Part shown: piece by piece, positions 54,429 to 63,907 of the stretch
Numbering within the stretch: position 1 is the stretch's first letter
Layout of the letters: every line of letters starts with the position of its first letter
Assembly (NCBI RefSeq): GCF_008085915.1
Contig: NZ_VSJK01000006.1
Location: 248,001-312,000 of the forward strand
From: Oceaniovalibus sp. ACAM 378
GTDB lineage: Bacteria; Pseudomonadota; Alphaproteobacteria; Rhodobacterales; Rhodobacteraceae
Direction: 5' to 3'
DNA length: 64,000 nucleotides
Translations under genes and position numbers: made by a program
The notes under the pieces: generated by a model
What the model was told of the DNA's origin: nothing
Seen by the model: only the letters and a program-made list of their open reading frames with translations
Database searches by the model: none

Positions 54429-55925
54429 TCAGGCGCCAACGACCTGCCCGGGGTGGGCCGTTGCCCAATCCTTCAGAAACAAGCGCATGTCGGGATCGCC
54501 TGCCAGATCAGCGGCATTCCGGGGCAGGGCGACCCCATGTTCCAGCGCCAGCCGGGCGCAGGCGATGTGATCGCTGCTGTCCCGCGACGGCGCGTTCTCC
54601 GATCCGTGGATGATGGTGGTCAGTAAGCTGCCGCCATGGCGATTCACATGGCCAAGATCAGGGCGCAGCTCCAGAAACAGCGCGACCATATCCGGCTGCC
54701 CGGACCAGCCCGCATACTGAACCGGCGTCACGCCCATTGCGTCGGGCCGGTCGTATTCCAGCCCCAGCGCCACCAACGCCCGGATATGGTTCAGCCTGTT
54801 GGTTCCATCCTGCAATCCGCGCAAAAGGTTGCGATATTCTTCGGGCAGGGTGGCGGGGTCCAGATATGCTCCCTCGGTCTCCAGCCCCTGCGCCGCGTCG
54901 GCGAGCAGGGTTTCGATATGGCTCAGTTCCGTGTCGCCTCCGGCCTCGGCGATCAAGCGCGCCGCCTCGACGTTTCCATAGACCCGCGCAAGCGCAAAGG
55001 CGGTCAGCCCCTGCCACCGCGACGATGGATGGGCGCCGGCATCCAGCAGCAAACGCACCATCGCGCCGTCGCACATCCGTCGCGCCGCATGGGGCAGGGC
55101 GGGGATTGCGCCGCATCTGGCCTCATTCGGATCGGCCCCGGCCTTCAGCAGCATCTGCACCGCCTCGTGATCGTTGAAGTCCAGCGCACGGGGCAAGGCG
55201 TTGGTGCCCGCGGGCCGCGCTCCATGGGTCAACAGCAGACACAGCCCCTCATGGTGGCGCAACTCGGTTGCATGATAGAGCGATTCGCCGTCGTTTGGAT
55301 CGGCGCCATGGGTCAGCAGCCATTCGGCCAGTGCGATATTGTTGCCCGAAATGGCACCATAGAGGGGCGACAAAGCGCCGCTGTCACCCGTCGGCTGAAG
55401 CGCATCACTCACATCGGCACCGGTTGCGACAAGAAGTGCGGCAATCGCGATCATGTCCCCGCTCAGATCGGGGCGCAGGTGGATGTACCGGGAAAACGCC
55501 AGATGATGGATCGGGCGGCGCGGCCCAACCGCCTTGGTCGCCGCCCCAGCGTCAGCGGCAAGCGCGGCGCGCACCGCCGGCAGATCGTAGAGAGCAATTT
55601 CCAGCCCCAGCAGACCGTTCGCCAGATCAGGCGTGTCGTTCAACAGCATGTCGACCACGAAGGTCTGGCCCTGCGCCAGCGCGATCTTCAGCCGCTGCTG
55701 TTTTGCCGCCCGGTCCATGCCTTGGGTTTCCACCGCTAGCTTGAGACGCGGCCAGCTATCGAAATGCGCTTCGCGCGCAACCACATGCAGGAAATCGGCG
55801 TGTTTCAGGGGTGTCGGGCCATTGGCCACATGGATGTGCACCCGGGCGGCCGCAGCAGAATCGGCGGCACCATAGGCACGGCGCAACAGTTTCGCCTTGC
55901 GGCGCAAGGAGTCGAGATCGGTCAT
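54429..55925 (-). CDS. Ankyrin repeat protein
   Basis: The ATG at 55925 has an AGGAG site. The 498-residue protein has no signal peptide or membrane segment. From about residue 90 to 460 it contains at least eight ankyrin-like repeats, recognisable by LLxxGADxN-type turns (WLLTHGADPNDG, LLKAGADPNEA, LLLDAGAHPSS, LIAEAGGDTEL). Ankyrin stacks bind other proteins, and the partner is unknown. The N-terminal 80 residues (LRRKAKLLRRAYGAADSAAAARV) are helical and often precede ankyrin repeats in such bacterial proteins. Confidence 0.85.
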   Translation of the reverse strand: MTDLDSLRRKAKLLRRAYGAADSAAAARVHIHVANGPTPLKHADFLHVVAREAHFDSWPRLKLAVETQGMDRAAKQQRLKIALAQGQTFVVDMLLNDTPDLANGLLGLEIALYDLPAVRAALAADAGAATKAVGPRRPIHHLAFSRYIHLRPDLSGDMIAIAALLVATGADVSDALQPTGDSGALSPLYGAISGNNIALAEWLLTHGADPNDGESLYHATELRHHEGLCLLLTHGARPAGTNALPRALDFNDHEAVQMLLKAGADPNEARCGAIPALPHAARRMCDGAMVRLLLDAGAHPSSRWQGLTAFALARVYGNVEAARLIAEAGGDTELSHIETLLADAAQGLETEGAYLDPATLPEEYRNLLRGLQDGTNRLNHIRALVALGLEYDRPDAMGVTPVQYAGWSGQPDMVALFLELRPDLGHVNRHGGSLLTTIIHGSENAPSRDSSDHIACARLALEHGVALPRNAADLAGDPDMRLFLKDWATAHPGQVVGA

Positions 55926-56113
55926 CGGGGTTTCTCCTGATATCGCCCGACGGTCCGCTGAACCGGGCGCAAGAAAAACCGGTGTGGGTCTTTCCGATCT
56001 GATCGGGGTGCAAATGCTGTCCGCGGACCCGGATGCCGCCCCGTGCGACAAATTTCAGTCTAGAACGCGACGGGCGCGGCGACAAGCCCCGGGTCTCGCG
56101 CTAAAGTCAGACC

Positions 56114-56485
56114 ATGATGGACACGAAAACCAAATGGGCCGAAGACCGCACCGACTGGGCCGAGGATCGTACGATCCTGGCCAATGAGCGCACCTTTGCG
56201 GGGTGGATACGCACGGGCATGGCCTGTGTCGCCATCGCCATGGGGCTGAGTGCGCTGATCGGAGAATCCGATCTGTGGTTCCATCCGGGGCGGATCGTGT
56301 CCAGCCTGTTCTGCGGCGTCGCCATCTTGATCTTCTGGACCGCGCGGAAAAAGTGCCTTGAGACCGTCGCGCGACTGAACGACCATGCGGCAAAACCCCT
56401 GCCGACGGCAATGGTGACCCTGTTGAGCACCCTGATGACACTGGGCGCGGCTGGGGTCGCTGCGCTGTTGTGGGTGATTCCGTGA
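56114..56485 (+). CDS. DUF202 (YidH-like) membrane protein
   Basis: The 123-residue protein has the DUF202 opening (DRTILANERTFAGWIRTGMACVAIA) and three membrane segments (about residues 33-50, 60-78 and 97-120). The family is widespread and of unknown function. An unusual feature is a small repeat at the N-terminus (WAEDRTDWAEDRT). It precedes dnaX by 66 bp on the same strand. Confidence 0.88.
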   Translation: MMDTKTKWAEDRTDWAEDRTILANERTFAGWIRTGMACVAIAMGLSALIGESDLWFHPGRIVSSLFCGVAILIFWTARKKCLETVARLNDHAAKPLPTAMVTLLSTLMTLGAAGVAALLWVIP

Positions 56486-56551
56486 CACTTGCGGTTTACG
56501 CCCCCGGGCGCTGGGCCTAGATTGCCCGGGTCGATCGCCCCGGAGGCCCCC

Positions 56552-58315
56552 ATGTCCGATAAGAATGATTCACCCGCCTATCAGGTGCTGGCCCGCAAAT
56601 ACCGCCCCGAGACCTTTGTGGATCTGGTGGGGCAGGATGCGATGGTGCGCACGCTGAGAAACGCGTTCAAGGCCGACCGGATCGCGCAGGCGTTCATCAT
56701 GACCGGCATTCGCGGCACCGGGAAAACGACGACGGCGCGGATCATTGCCAAGGGGATGAACTGTATCGGACCCGACGGGAACGGCGGACCGACGACCGAC
56801 CCCTGCGGTGTCTGCGATCCCTGTCGGGCGATCATGGAGGGGCGGCATGTCGACGTTCTCGAGATGGACGCGGCATCGCGCACCGGGGTCGGTGACATCC
56901 GCGAGATTATCGATTCGGTGAATTACCGCGCGGCCTCGGCGCGCTATAAGATTTATATCATCGACGAGGTTCACATGCTGTCCACCAGCGCGTTCAACGC
57001 GTTGCTGAAAACGCTTGAAGAACCGCCCGCCCATGTGAAATTCATCTTTGCGACGACGGAAATCCGCAAGGTGCCGGTGACGGTGCTGTCGCGCTGCCAA
57101 CGGTTCGATCTGCGGCGGATCGAACCCGAGGTGATGATCGCCCTGCTGCGCCGGATCGCCGATGCCGAAGGTGCGGCGATCGCCGACGACGCGCTGTCGC
57201 TGATTACCCGGGCGGCCGAAGGGTCGGCACGGGATGCGACCTCGCTGTTGGATCAGGCGATCAGCCATGGCGCGGGCGAAACCGGCGCCGATCAGGTGCG
57301 CGCGATGCTTGGTCTGGCCGATCGTGGCCGGGTGATGGATCTGTTCGACCAGGTGATGCAGGGCGATGCGGCGGCGGCGCTGACCGAGTTGGGCGCGCAG
57401 TATTCTGATGGCGCCGATCCGATGGCGGTGCTGCGCGATCTGGCCGAGATCACCCATTGGGTCAGCGTGATCAAGATCACCCCCGAGGCGGCGGACGATC
57501 CCACGATCGGCCCTGATGAACGGGCGCGCGGGTTGGCCATGGCTGACCGGCTGGCAATGCGAATTCTGACGCGGATGTGGCAGATGCTGTTGAAAGCGCT
57601 GGAGGAGGTGGCCCACGCCCCCAATGCAATGATGGCAGCGGAAATGGCAGTGATCCGGCTGACCCATGTGGCCGACCTGCCCAGCCCCGATGAATTGCTC
57701 AGGAAACTCGGTGACGCGCCGCGCCCACCGATGCCGGGCGGCGGTGGGGGCGCCTCGTCGGGCCCATCCTCGGGTCTCCCCTCGTCCGGACCCTCCTCGG
57801 CTGCTGGGCGCGTAACGGCCGGCGTTGGCGGCGGCGGTGGTGGTGCGGTGGCACTTGCACCGCAACTCGACACGGCGCTGGCCCGCTTTGCCGGATTTTC
57901 CCAGGTGGTCGAACTGATCCGCGCCAATCGCGACGCCAAACTGCTGATCGATGTGGAAACCTGCCTGCAACTGGCCGAATACAGCCCCGGACGGATCGAA
58001 TTCGTTCCCACCGACCGCGCGCCACGGGATCTGGCCGCTCGGCTGGCCCAGCGGTTGCAACTCTGGACGGGCACGCGTTGGGCAGTAACCTTGGTGAACG
58101 AAGGCGGCGCCCCGACCATCGCCGCCCTGCGCGATGCTGAACAGGACGCGCTGAAACAACAGGTGACGGAGCATCCGCTGATGCAGGCTGTCCTGCTGTC
58201 CTTTCCCAAGGCGCGGATCACCGACATCCGCAGCGCCAAGGCCATCGCCGCCGAAGCCGAGGCCGATGCGCTTCCCGAGGTCGAGGATGAATGGGATCCC
58301 TTCGAGGACGACTGA
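56552..58315 (+). CDS. dnaX: DNA polymerase III gamma/tau subunit
   Basis: DnaX is the ATPase motor of the clamp loader. The 587-residue protein starts at 56552 after GGAGG. It has the Walker A motif GIRGTGKTTTARI (about residues 50-62), a zinc-binding set with CGVCDPC, Walker B IIDEVHMLS and sensor 1 FATTEIRKVPVTVLSRCQRF. A Gly/Ser/Pro-rich linker (about residues 395-430) leads to the tau-specific C-terminal domain. I saw no A-rich slippery site of the E. coli type, so tau may be the only product. ebfC and recR follow. Confidence 0.96.
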   Translation: MSDKNDSPAYQVLARKYRPETFVDLVGQDAMVRTLRNAFKADRIAQAFIMTGIRGTGKTTTARIIAKGMNCIGPDGNGGPTTDPCGVCDPCRAIMEGRHVDVLEMDAASRTGVGDIREIIDSVNYRAASARYKIYIIDEVHMLSTSAFNALLKTLEEPPAHVKFIFATTEIRKVPVTVLSRCQRFDLRRIEPEVMIALLRRIADAEGAAIADDALSLITRAAEGSARDATSLLDQAISHGAGETGADQVRAMLGLADRGRVMDLFDQVMQGDAAAALTELGAQYSDGADPMAVLRDLAEITHWVSVIKITPEAADDPTIGPDERARGLAMADRLAMRILTRMWQMLLKALEEVAHAPNAMMAAEMAVIRLTHVADLPSPDELLRKLGDAPRPPMPGGGGGASSGPSSGLPSSGPSSAAGRVTAGVGGGGGGAVALAPQLDTALARFAGFSQVVELIRANRDAKLLIDVETCLQLAEYSPGRIEFVPTDRAPRDLAARLAQRLQLWTGTRWAVTLVNEGGAPTIAALRDAEQDALKQQVTEHPLMQAVLLSFPKARITDIRSAKAIAAEAEADALPEVEDEWDPFEDD

Positions 58316-58390
58316 CCGTACCGCGGCACTTGTGGGTCGGGGATGGCGCGCGTATCTGTGAACCAACCAGAAAACAGACGGAGACGGCAG

Positions 58391-58735
58391 ATGTTCAAGG
58401 GATTGGGCGGGCTCGGCGACATGGGCAAGATGATGAAGGCCGCGCAGGACATGCAGGGCAAGATGGCCGAACTGCAAGAGACGCTGGAAACCATCACGGT
58501 AACCGGCGAATCCGGCGCCGGACTGGTCCGTGCCACCGCCACCGCCAAGGGCGTGCTCACCGGGCTGGACATCGATCCGTCGATCTTCAACCCCGATGAA
58601 AAGGAAGTGGTCGAGGATCTGATCCTTGCCGCCATCAAGGACGCCCAGTCGAAAGCCGCCGACAAGAGCCAGCAGGAAATGTCGAAGCTGACCGAGGGAT
58701 TGGGCCTGCCCCCGGGCATGAAGCTGCCGTTCTAA
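58391..58735 (+). CDS. YbaB/EbfC family nucleoid-associated protein
   Basis: The 114-residue protein (MFKGLGGLGDMGKMMKAAQDMQ region) has the conserved GLV-A-AT-KG middle and the ending LTEGLGLPPGMKLPF. The family binds DNA as a tweezer-like dimer. Its position between dnaX and recR is the standard order in proteobacteria. The start at 58391 gives the family N-terminus. Confidence 0.94.
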   Translation: MFKGLGGLGDMGKMMKAAQDMQGKMAELQETLETITVTGESGAGLVRATATAKGVLTGLDIDPSIFNPDEKEVVEDLILAAIKDAQSKAADKSQQEMSKLTEGLGLPPGMKLPF

Positions 58736-58745
58736 GGTGATGCTT

Positions 58746-58771
58746 CGGCTTCTTCTTTGTACAAATACTCA
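58746..58771 (+). repeat. Intergenic CTTTG..AAATACTCA motif, copy 3
   Basis: A 26-nt copy (CGGCTTCTTCTTTGTAC then AAATACTCA) lies in the 63-bp gap between ebfC and recR. It differs from the copy at 38523 at two positions. Confidence 0.75.
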
Positions 58772-58798
58772 TTCAACGCTGCCCACGGGCGTGACGGG

Positions 58799-59398
58799 AT
58801 GAGTGACGCGCCCGCCGATATCGACGCGCTGATCGATCTGATGGCGCGCCTGCCCGGTCTTGGCCCCCGCTCGGCCCGGCGCGCGGTTCTGCACCTGATC
58901 AAGAAGCGTGGCCAGTTGTTGCGCCCGCTTGCCGAAGCGCTGACCCGCGTGGGCGAAACGGCGCGCGAATGTCTGCGCTGCGGCAACATCGGCGTGGCCG
59001 ATCTTTGCGATATCTGTACCAGTGAGAAACGCGCAACGGGTGAGATCTGCGTGGTCGAGGATGTCGCCGATCTTTGGGCGATGGAACGGGGCCGCGCCTT
59101 CAAGGGGCGCTATCACGTGTTGGGCGGCACGCTTTCGGCGCTGGATGCGGTCGGACCGGATGAGCTGCGGATTCCCCGGCTGATCGACCGGTTGGCCGAT
59201 GAATCGGTGACCGAAGTGATCCTGGCGCTGAACGCCACGGTCGATGGCCAGACCACCGCGCATTATATCGCCGAACAGATCGAAGGTTCCGGCGTTGCCG
59301 TGACTTCTCTTGCCCAAGGTGTACCGATCGGCGGCGAGCTGGACTATCTCGATGATGGGACGATCCATGCCGCACTGAAGGCGCGCCGGGCTTTCTAA
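58799..59398 (+). CDS. recR: Recombination protein RecR
   Basis: RecR works with RecO and RecF to load RecA at gaps. The 199-residue protein has the helix-hairpin-helix [20 protein letters not shown] (about residues 14-33), the zinc finger [16 protein letters not shown] (about residues 58-73) and a Toprim domain starting with [14 protein letters not shown]. Length is normal. It ends the dnaX-ebfC-recR group. Confidence 0.96.
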   Translation: MSDAPADIDALIDLMARLPGLGPRSARRAVLHLIKKRGQLLRPLAEALTRVGETARECLRCGNIGVADLCDICTSEKRATGEICVVEDVADLWAMERGRAFKGRYHVLGGTLSALDAVGPDELRIPRLIDRLADESVTEVILALNATVDGQTTAHYIAEQIEGSGVAVTSLAQGVPIGGELDYLDDGTIHAALKARRAF

Positions 59399-59728
59399 GG
59401 GCGGATCGTCGTCACAACGCAGTCACCCGTCGCACAGGTTCAGCCGTTGTCGCCTGCCGTCGATCCGGCATGGAGGTCATGGCCATCGGGGTTTGCAAAT
59501 GGGTCCACGCCGCGACGAAGCCATCTACATTCCTGAACACTTGACCCACGGCGCGCCGTGTGACCGTAGACAAGCCCATCCGGGTGACGCGATCCAGAAC
59601 GATCACAAGCTGTCCGATCCCATGCGCCGTGCGGTTGACGAAGGCGTACGAACGGGCAAGGTCGTGCATCTGGACCAAGGACAAGCCCGGTTGCAAGGGC
59701 GCAGGATCAACAACAGGGAGCGGATGGC
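59399..59728. other. 330-bp gap between recR and the amidase gene
   Basis: No gene is recognised with confidence. A minus-strand frame at 59412-59735 gives a 107-residue product with a helical-looking middle (GIGQLVIVLDRVTRMGLSTV), but it overlaps the amidase start and shows no known motif. A plus-strand frame at 59493-59750 is equally unsupported. The segment near 59695-59728 carries an AGGGAGCGG stretch that can serve as the amidase ribosome-binding site. Confidence 0.4.
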
Positions 59729-61162
59729 ATGGCAACAGGTTCCGAACTGATCGGCATGACCGCCTGCACGGTTGTCGGGCATCTGAAGCAGGGTGAAATC
59801 ACACCGCTTGAACTGCTCGATGCGGTCGAAGAACGGATCGCGGCGGTGGACCCGGTGGTGAACGCGCTGCCGACGCTTTGCCTTGATCGTGCGCGCGACC
59901 GTGCCCGTGCCCTTATGCAGCGGCCTTTGGGCGAACGCGGTATCCTTGGCGGGTTGCCGCTGCCGATCAAGGATCTGACCGATGTGGCAAGCGTTCTGAC
60001 CACCCATGGTTCGCCAATCTATGCCGACAATATTCCCGACAGTTCGGATATCGTCGTGGACACCATCGAATCCGAGGGCGGCATCGTCTTTGGCAAAAGC
60101 AACGTCCCTGAGTTCGGCGCCGGCGGTAACACTTTCAACGAAGTCTTCGGCGCCACGCTGAACCCCTGGGACATATCACGTTCGGCCTCGGGGTCATCCG
60201 GGGGCGCCGCGGTGGCGCTGGCGACCGGCATGGCTTGGGTGGCTCATGGCAATGATATGGGTGGTTCGCTGCGCAATCCGGCGTCGTTTTGCGGTATCGT
60301 CGGATTGCGGCCCAGTCCGGGGCGCGTCGCCCGCACGCCCGGTGTTCTTGTGGACAGCCTGCTTGGGACCGATGGTCCGATGGCGCGCAACATCGCCGAT
60401 ACTGCTCTGTTTCTTGATGCGCTTTGCGGCGAGAATCCGTTGGACCCACTGTCGCTGCCACGCCTTTCGACCCGGTTTCTGGACGCCGCGCAGCAGCCCC
60501 GCAAACCCCTGAGGGTGGCGTTCAGCGCCGATCTGGGCATCACGCCCGTTGACCCCGAGGTGGCTGCGATCTGTCGCGCCGCCGCTGACCGGTTGGCCGC
60601 CAGCGGTGTCGATGTGGTCGAGACGCATCCGGACCTGAGCGATACCCACGAGGTCTTTCAGACCCTGCGTGCTTTTCAGTATGCTGCGTCGCACAGCCAG
60701 AAACTGCGCGATTTTCCCGAATTGCTGAAGCCGGAGATGGTGTGGAACATCCGCAAGGGCCAAAAATTATCCGCCGCTGAAATCATCGACGCGCAAGCGA
60801 AACGCGCCCGGATGATCGCCCGCACGGTTGCTTTTTTCGATACGTTCGATCTGCTGCTGACCCCGGCGACCATCGTTTCGGCGTTTCCGGTTGGTGAACG
60901 CTATCCGACTGAATGCGATGGGCAGAAGTTCGACACCTATATCGATTGGCTGGCGATTGCTTTTGCGATCACGCTGACGACGGCGCCAGCACTTTCGATG
61001 CCCTGCGGTCTGACCCGATATGGAATGCCCGTCGGTCTTCAGGTCATCGCCCGCCCTCGCAACGAGGCCGGATTGCTGGCCCATGCGGCCTTTATCGAAG
61101 AACTACTCGGTATGACGATCCGCAAGCCGATGGATCCAAAGCGCACGCACCGGGATCTCTGA
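59729..61162 (+). CDS. Amidase signature family enzyme
   Basis: The 477-residue protein has the amidase-signature catalytic triad: Lys81 in LPLPIKDLTDV, a cis-Ser in SASGSSGG (residue 156 or 157) and the nucleophile Ser180 in NDMGGSLRNPA. Such enzymes hydrolyse amides, from carboxamides to glutamyl-tRNA. The motif set fits a stand-alone amidase rather than GatA, since no gatC or gatB is nearby. The substrate is unknown. It has no signal peptide, so it is cytoplasmic. Confidence 0.92.
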   Translation: MATGSELIGMTACTVVGHLKQGEITPLELLDAVEERIAAVDPVVNALPTLCLDRARDRARALMQRPLGERGILGGLPLPIKDLTDVASVLTTHGSPIYADNIPDSSDIVVDTIESEGGIVFGKSNVPEFGAGGNTFNEVFGATLNPWDISRSASGSSGGAAVALATGMAWVAHGNDMGGSLRNPASFCGIVGLRPSPGRVARTPGVLVDSLLGTDGPMARNIADTALFLDALCGENPLDPLSLPRLSTRFLDAAQQPRKPLRVAFSADLGITPVDPEVAAICRAAADRLAASGVDVVETHPDLSDTHEVFQTLRAFQYAASHSQKLRDFPELLKPEMVWNIRKGQKLSAAEIIDAQAKRARMIARTVAFFDTFDLLLTPATIVSAFPVGERYPTECDGQKFDTYIDWLAIAFAITLTTAPALSMPCGLTRYGMPVGLQVIARPRNEAGLLAHAAFIEELLGMTIRKPMDPKRTHRDL

Positions 61163-61189
61163 CCCGGGTGCCAGATGCCGGCGTGGGGA

Positions 61190-61981
61190 TTAGCCCAGTG
61201 TCAGGACCATACCGTCATAGGCGGGGGTGATATGGGGCGGGGTTTCGGCATCCACCGTGGCATGATCCAGATCGACATGCATGTTGGTTAAAACGGCGCG
61301 GGCCGGGCGGACGCGTTCGATCCATTCAAGGGTACGCGCCAGATGGGCGTGGGTCGGATGCGGCATACGGCGCAGGGCATCGACGATCCAGATGTCCAGA
61401 TCGGCCAAAAGCGGCCAGGCCGCATCGGGAATTTCGGCCACATCGGGCAGATAGGCCAGCGTCGCAACACGAAAGCCAAGCGCGTCGATGTTGCCGTGGT
61501 TCACCGTGAACGGGGTGAGCGTCACCGCGCCGCCTTTGCCTGTCACCGTAACCGGTCCGTCGATTGTGTTCATCTCGCAGATCGGCGGATAATTCGACCC
61601 CGGCGGCTGTTGGAATGCATAGGCAAAGCGGGTCAGCAGATCAGCCTGCGTCGGCTCGTCAGCCCAGACAGGCAGACGCCGGCGCATGTTGAAGACGATC
61701 ATCCTGAGATCATCCAGCCCATGGGTGTGGTCGGCGTGGGCATGGGTGTAGACCACGGCGTCCAGTTCTCCGACGCCCGCGTCGAGCAGTTGCGCGCGCA
61801 GGTCTGGCGAACTGTCGATCAGCACCCGGGTGGTGCCCTCTGGCCCGTCACGCTCGACCAGCAAGGAACAGCGGCGGCGCGCGTTCTTCGGGTTCGTCGG
61901 ATCGCAATCACCCCAGTGCCCGCCAAGGCGCGGGACGCCTCCGGACGAGCCGCAACCGAGTATGGTGAACCGGTAACTCAT
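61190..61981 (-). CDS. MBL-fold metallohydrolase (PhnP-like)
   Basis: The 263-residue protein starts at 61981, overlapping the tatD stop by ATGA. It has the metallo-beta-lactamase metal motif THAHADHTHGLDDLR (about residues 76-90) and the N-terminal FTILGCGSSGGVPRLGG of the PhnP/cyclic phosphodiesterase-like group. A conserved gene in this position after tatD in alphaproteobacteria suggests a housekeeping role. The exact substrate is unknown. Confidence 0.9.
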   Translation of the reverse strand: MSYRFTILGCGSSGGVPRLGGHWGDCDPTNPKNARRRCSLLVERDGPEGTTRVLIDSSPDLRAQLLDAGVGELDAVVYTHAHADHTHGLDDLRMIVFNMRRRLPVWADEPTQADLLTRFAYAFQQPPGSNYPPICEMNTIDGPVTVTGKGGAVTLTPFTVNHGNIDALGFRVATLAYLPDVAEIPDAAWPLLADLDIWIVDALRRMPHPTHAHLARTLEWIERVRPARAVLTNMHVDLDHATVDAETPPHITPAYDGMVLTLG

Positions 61982-62778
61982 GGCCTGCGCCATTTGGCGG
62001 CTTTGGAGAACAGGCGGTCAAAATTCGCCTCGCTCGCGGCGGCGAATTCCGGATAGCTGATCCCGAAGATTTCGGCTCCCTTTTGCGCCGTATGGGCAGT
62101 ATAGGCGGGTTCGTTGCGTCTGCCGCGATGGGGCGGGGGGGCAAGATAGGGCGCGTCGGTTTCCACCAGAATCCGGTCGAGCGGGGCGGTCGCAAAAATC
62201 TCGCGCAGGGCGGTGGATTTCGGGAATGTCGCGATGCCCGACATCGACAGGAAAAACCCAAGATCCAGCGCAGCGCAGGCCAGATCCGGACCGCTGGAAA
62301 AGCAATGCATCACACAGGTGAACGGCCCGGCGCGGTGTTCTTCGGTCAGAATGCGCGCCATGTCGTCGTCCGCAGCGCGGGCATGCACGATCATCGGCAG
62401 GCCGGTCTGGCGTGCGGCCTCGATATGAATGCGCAGCGACTCTTGCTGAACGTCCTTGGTGTCGGCGGTATAGTGATAATCCAGCCCGGTTTCGCCGATC
62501 CCGACGCATTTCGGATGGGCGGCGATGGTTGTCAGCTGTTCCAGCGTTGCCATCGGTTCGCTTGCCACGCTCATCGGATGGGTGGCGGCGGCAAAAAATA
62601 CCGGTGCGTGCTGTTCGGCAATCGCGCGCACCTGCGGTTCATTGCGCAGCTTGGTGCAGATCGTCACCATGCGATGCACCCCGGCGGCCTGTGCCCGGGC
62701 GATCACATCGGGCAGTTCCCCATCGAAATCGGGAAAGTCCAAGTGGCAATGGCTATCTGTTATCATGGGATGTGTCAT
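61978..62778 (-). CDS. TatD family metal-dependent hydrolase
   Basis: The 266-residue TIM-barrel protein has the TatD metal motif DSHCHLDF (residues 8-15), GIGETGLDYHY, PMIVHARAADDD and LVETDAPYLAPPPHRGRRNEP. TatD proteins are nucleases or deacylases of uncertain role in DNA and RNA repair. It lies 7 bp after holB and overlaps the MBL gene, forming tmk-holB-tatD-MBL. Confidence 0.94.
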   Translation of the reverse strand: MTHPMITDSHCHLDFPDFDGELPDVIARAQAAGVHRMVTICTKLRNEPQVRAIAEQHAPVFFAAATHPMSVASEPMATLEQLTTIAAHPKCVGIGETGLDYHYTADTKDVQQESLRIHIEAARQTGLPMIVHARAADDDMARILTEEHRAGPFTCVMHCFSSGPDLACAALDLGFFLSMSGIATFPKSTALREIFATAPLDRILVETDAPYLAPPPHRGRRNEPAYTAHTAQKGAEIFGISYPEFAAASEANFDRLFSKAAKWRRP

Positions 62779-62785
62779 CGGCGGA

Positions 62786-63907
62786 TTACCCTGCGGCGAT
62801 GCGTGCCGCCGTCTGGTTGATGGTCAGTCCCATATCAAGGATGAGCGCGGAGGGGTCAAGGTTCACCGCCCGTCCATGTGCCGCGCGGGCCGAAAGTGTC
62901 TGTTGCACATCGGCCCAAATTCGCGCCGCCCAGGGGTCGGGGGAATGTCGTGACAGGATCGCGGATTCACCCCGGACGATATCCGCCAGCGGAGGAAGCC
63001 CCGCACCGCTGCGCGCCAACCGCGCCAAAAGCCGGTCAATCAGCCGCAGGGTCATGTCAAACCTGTCGGCCTTGGCGGCACCTGTCATCGTGCCCGCAAG
63101 GGTAAGCAGCGCGGGGCGGTCCATGTTCGGCGCCGTGTCCAGCAGGCGCAGCAGGTTGCCATAGATCGCCAGCCCGCCCAGACGCAAAAGGCGCACCGCT
63201 TCACCCACCGATCCGGCCGCCAATTCGGCCAGTGCCACGGGATCATCGGGGGTTTCACCCGCCGCCGTCAGCGCCCTCGCCATATCGGCGGGCAACAGGG
63301 GCGACAGGCGCAGAGTGCGGCAGCGCGAGCGGATCGTCGGCAGCAGCCGCGACGGTGCATGACTGATCAACAGCAGGGTCGCATTGGCGGGGGGTTCTTC
63401 CAGCCGCTTCAAAAGTGCGTTCGCCGCCTGCGGGTTCATGTCATCGGCGCTGTCAACGATGACCACGCGCCGTCCGCCCTCGGCCGATGACAGGGCAAAG
63501 AAGGCATTCAGCCGCCGGACCTCATCCACCGTGATCACGGTCTTCAGCTTGTCGGCCTTTTCGTCATAGGCACGGCGCAGCAACAACAGATCCGGGTCGG
63601 ACAGGGCGCGGGTGCGGTGCGTCACCGGATGATCGGGCGGCAGGGCAAGGGTGGTGGGCGGATCGCCAGCGAACATCCCGCCCGGTGGGGGTTGCGCGAT
63701 CAGGAACCGGGCGATCGTCCAGGCCAGCGTTGCCTTACCCACACCGCGCGGGCCGGTCAGCAACCAGGCGTGGTGCATCTGGCCACGAGTGAAGGCATCC
63801 AGCATCTCGGCCTGCGCCGCATCCTGCCCGATCAGGGACAGGGTGTTGCGCGGATGCGGTGCGCCATCAACGGCATCGGGTTCGGGCGGAGCGGTGGCTT
63901 CAGCCAT
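62786..63907 (-). CDS. holB: DNA polymerase III delta-prime subunit
   Basis: HolB is part of the clamp loader. The 373-residue protein has a Walker A-like segment TGPRGVGKATLAWTIARFL (about residues 52-70), a Walker B-like VVIVDSADDMNPQAANALLKRLEEPP, and the sensor segment SHAPSRLLPTIRSRC with SRC. The zinc-module cysteines seen in E. coli delta-prime are not evident. Its start overlaps the end of the upstream tmk-like gene, giving tight coupling. Confidence 0.93.
   Translation of the reverse strand: MAEATAPPEPDAVDGAPHPRNTLSLIGQDAAQAEMLDAFTRGQMHHAWLLTGPRGVGKATLAWTIARFLIAQPPPGGMFAGDPPTTLALPPDHPVTHRTRALSDPDLLLLRRAYDEKADKLKTVITVDEVRRLNAFFALSSAEGGRRVVIVDSADDMNPQAANALLKRLEEPPANATLLLISHAPSRLLPTIRSRCRTLRLSPLLPADMARALTAAGETPDDPVALAELAAGSVGEAVRLLRLGGLAIYGNLLRLLDTAPNMDRPALLTLAGTMTGAAKADRFDMTLRLIDRLLARLARSGAGLPPLADIVRGESAILSRHSPDPWAARIWADVQQTLSARAAHGRAVNLDPSALILDMGLTINQTAARIAAG

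Noticed and set aside
56552-58315. Programmed frameshift in dnaX producing a short gamma form
   Set aside because: No A-rich slippery heptamer followed by a stem was seen in the expected region, so only tau is predicted.
56570-58477. 635-codon minus-strand frame opposite dnaX
   Set aside because: dnaX is complete and has all its motifs; the opposite frame is rich in His, Arg and Gly without known motifs.
59412-59735. 107-codon minus-strand frame between recR and the amidase gene
   Set aside because: It overlaps the amidase start, has no visible ribosome-binding site and no family motif, so it was not listed as a gene.
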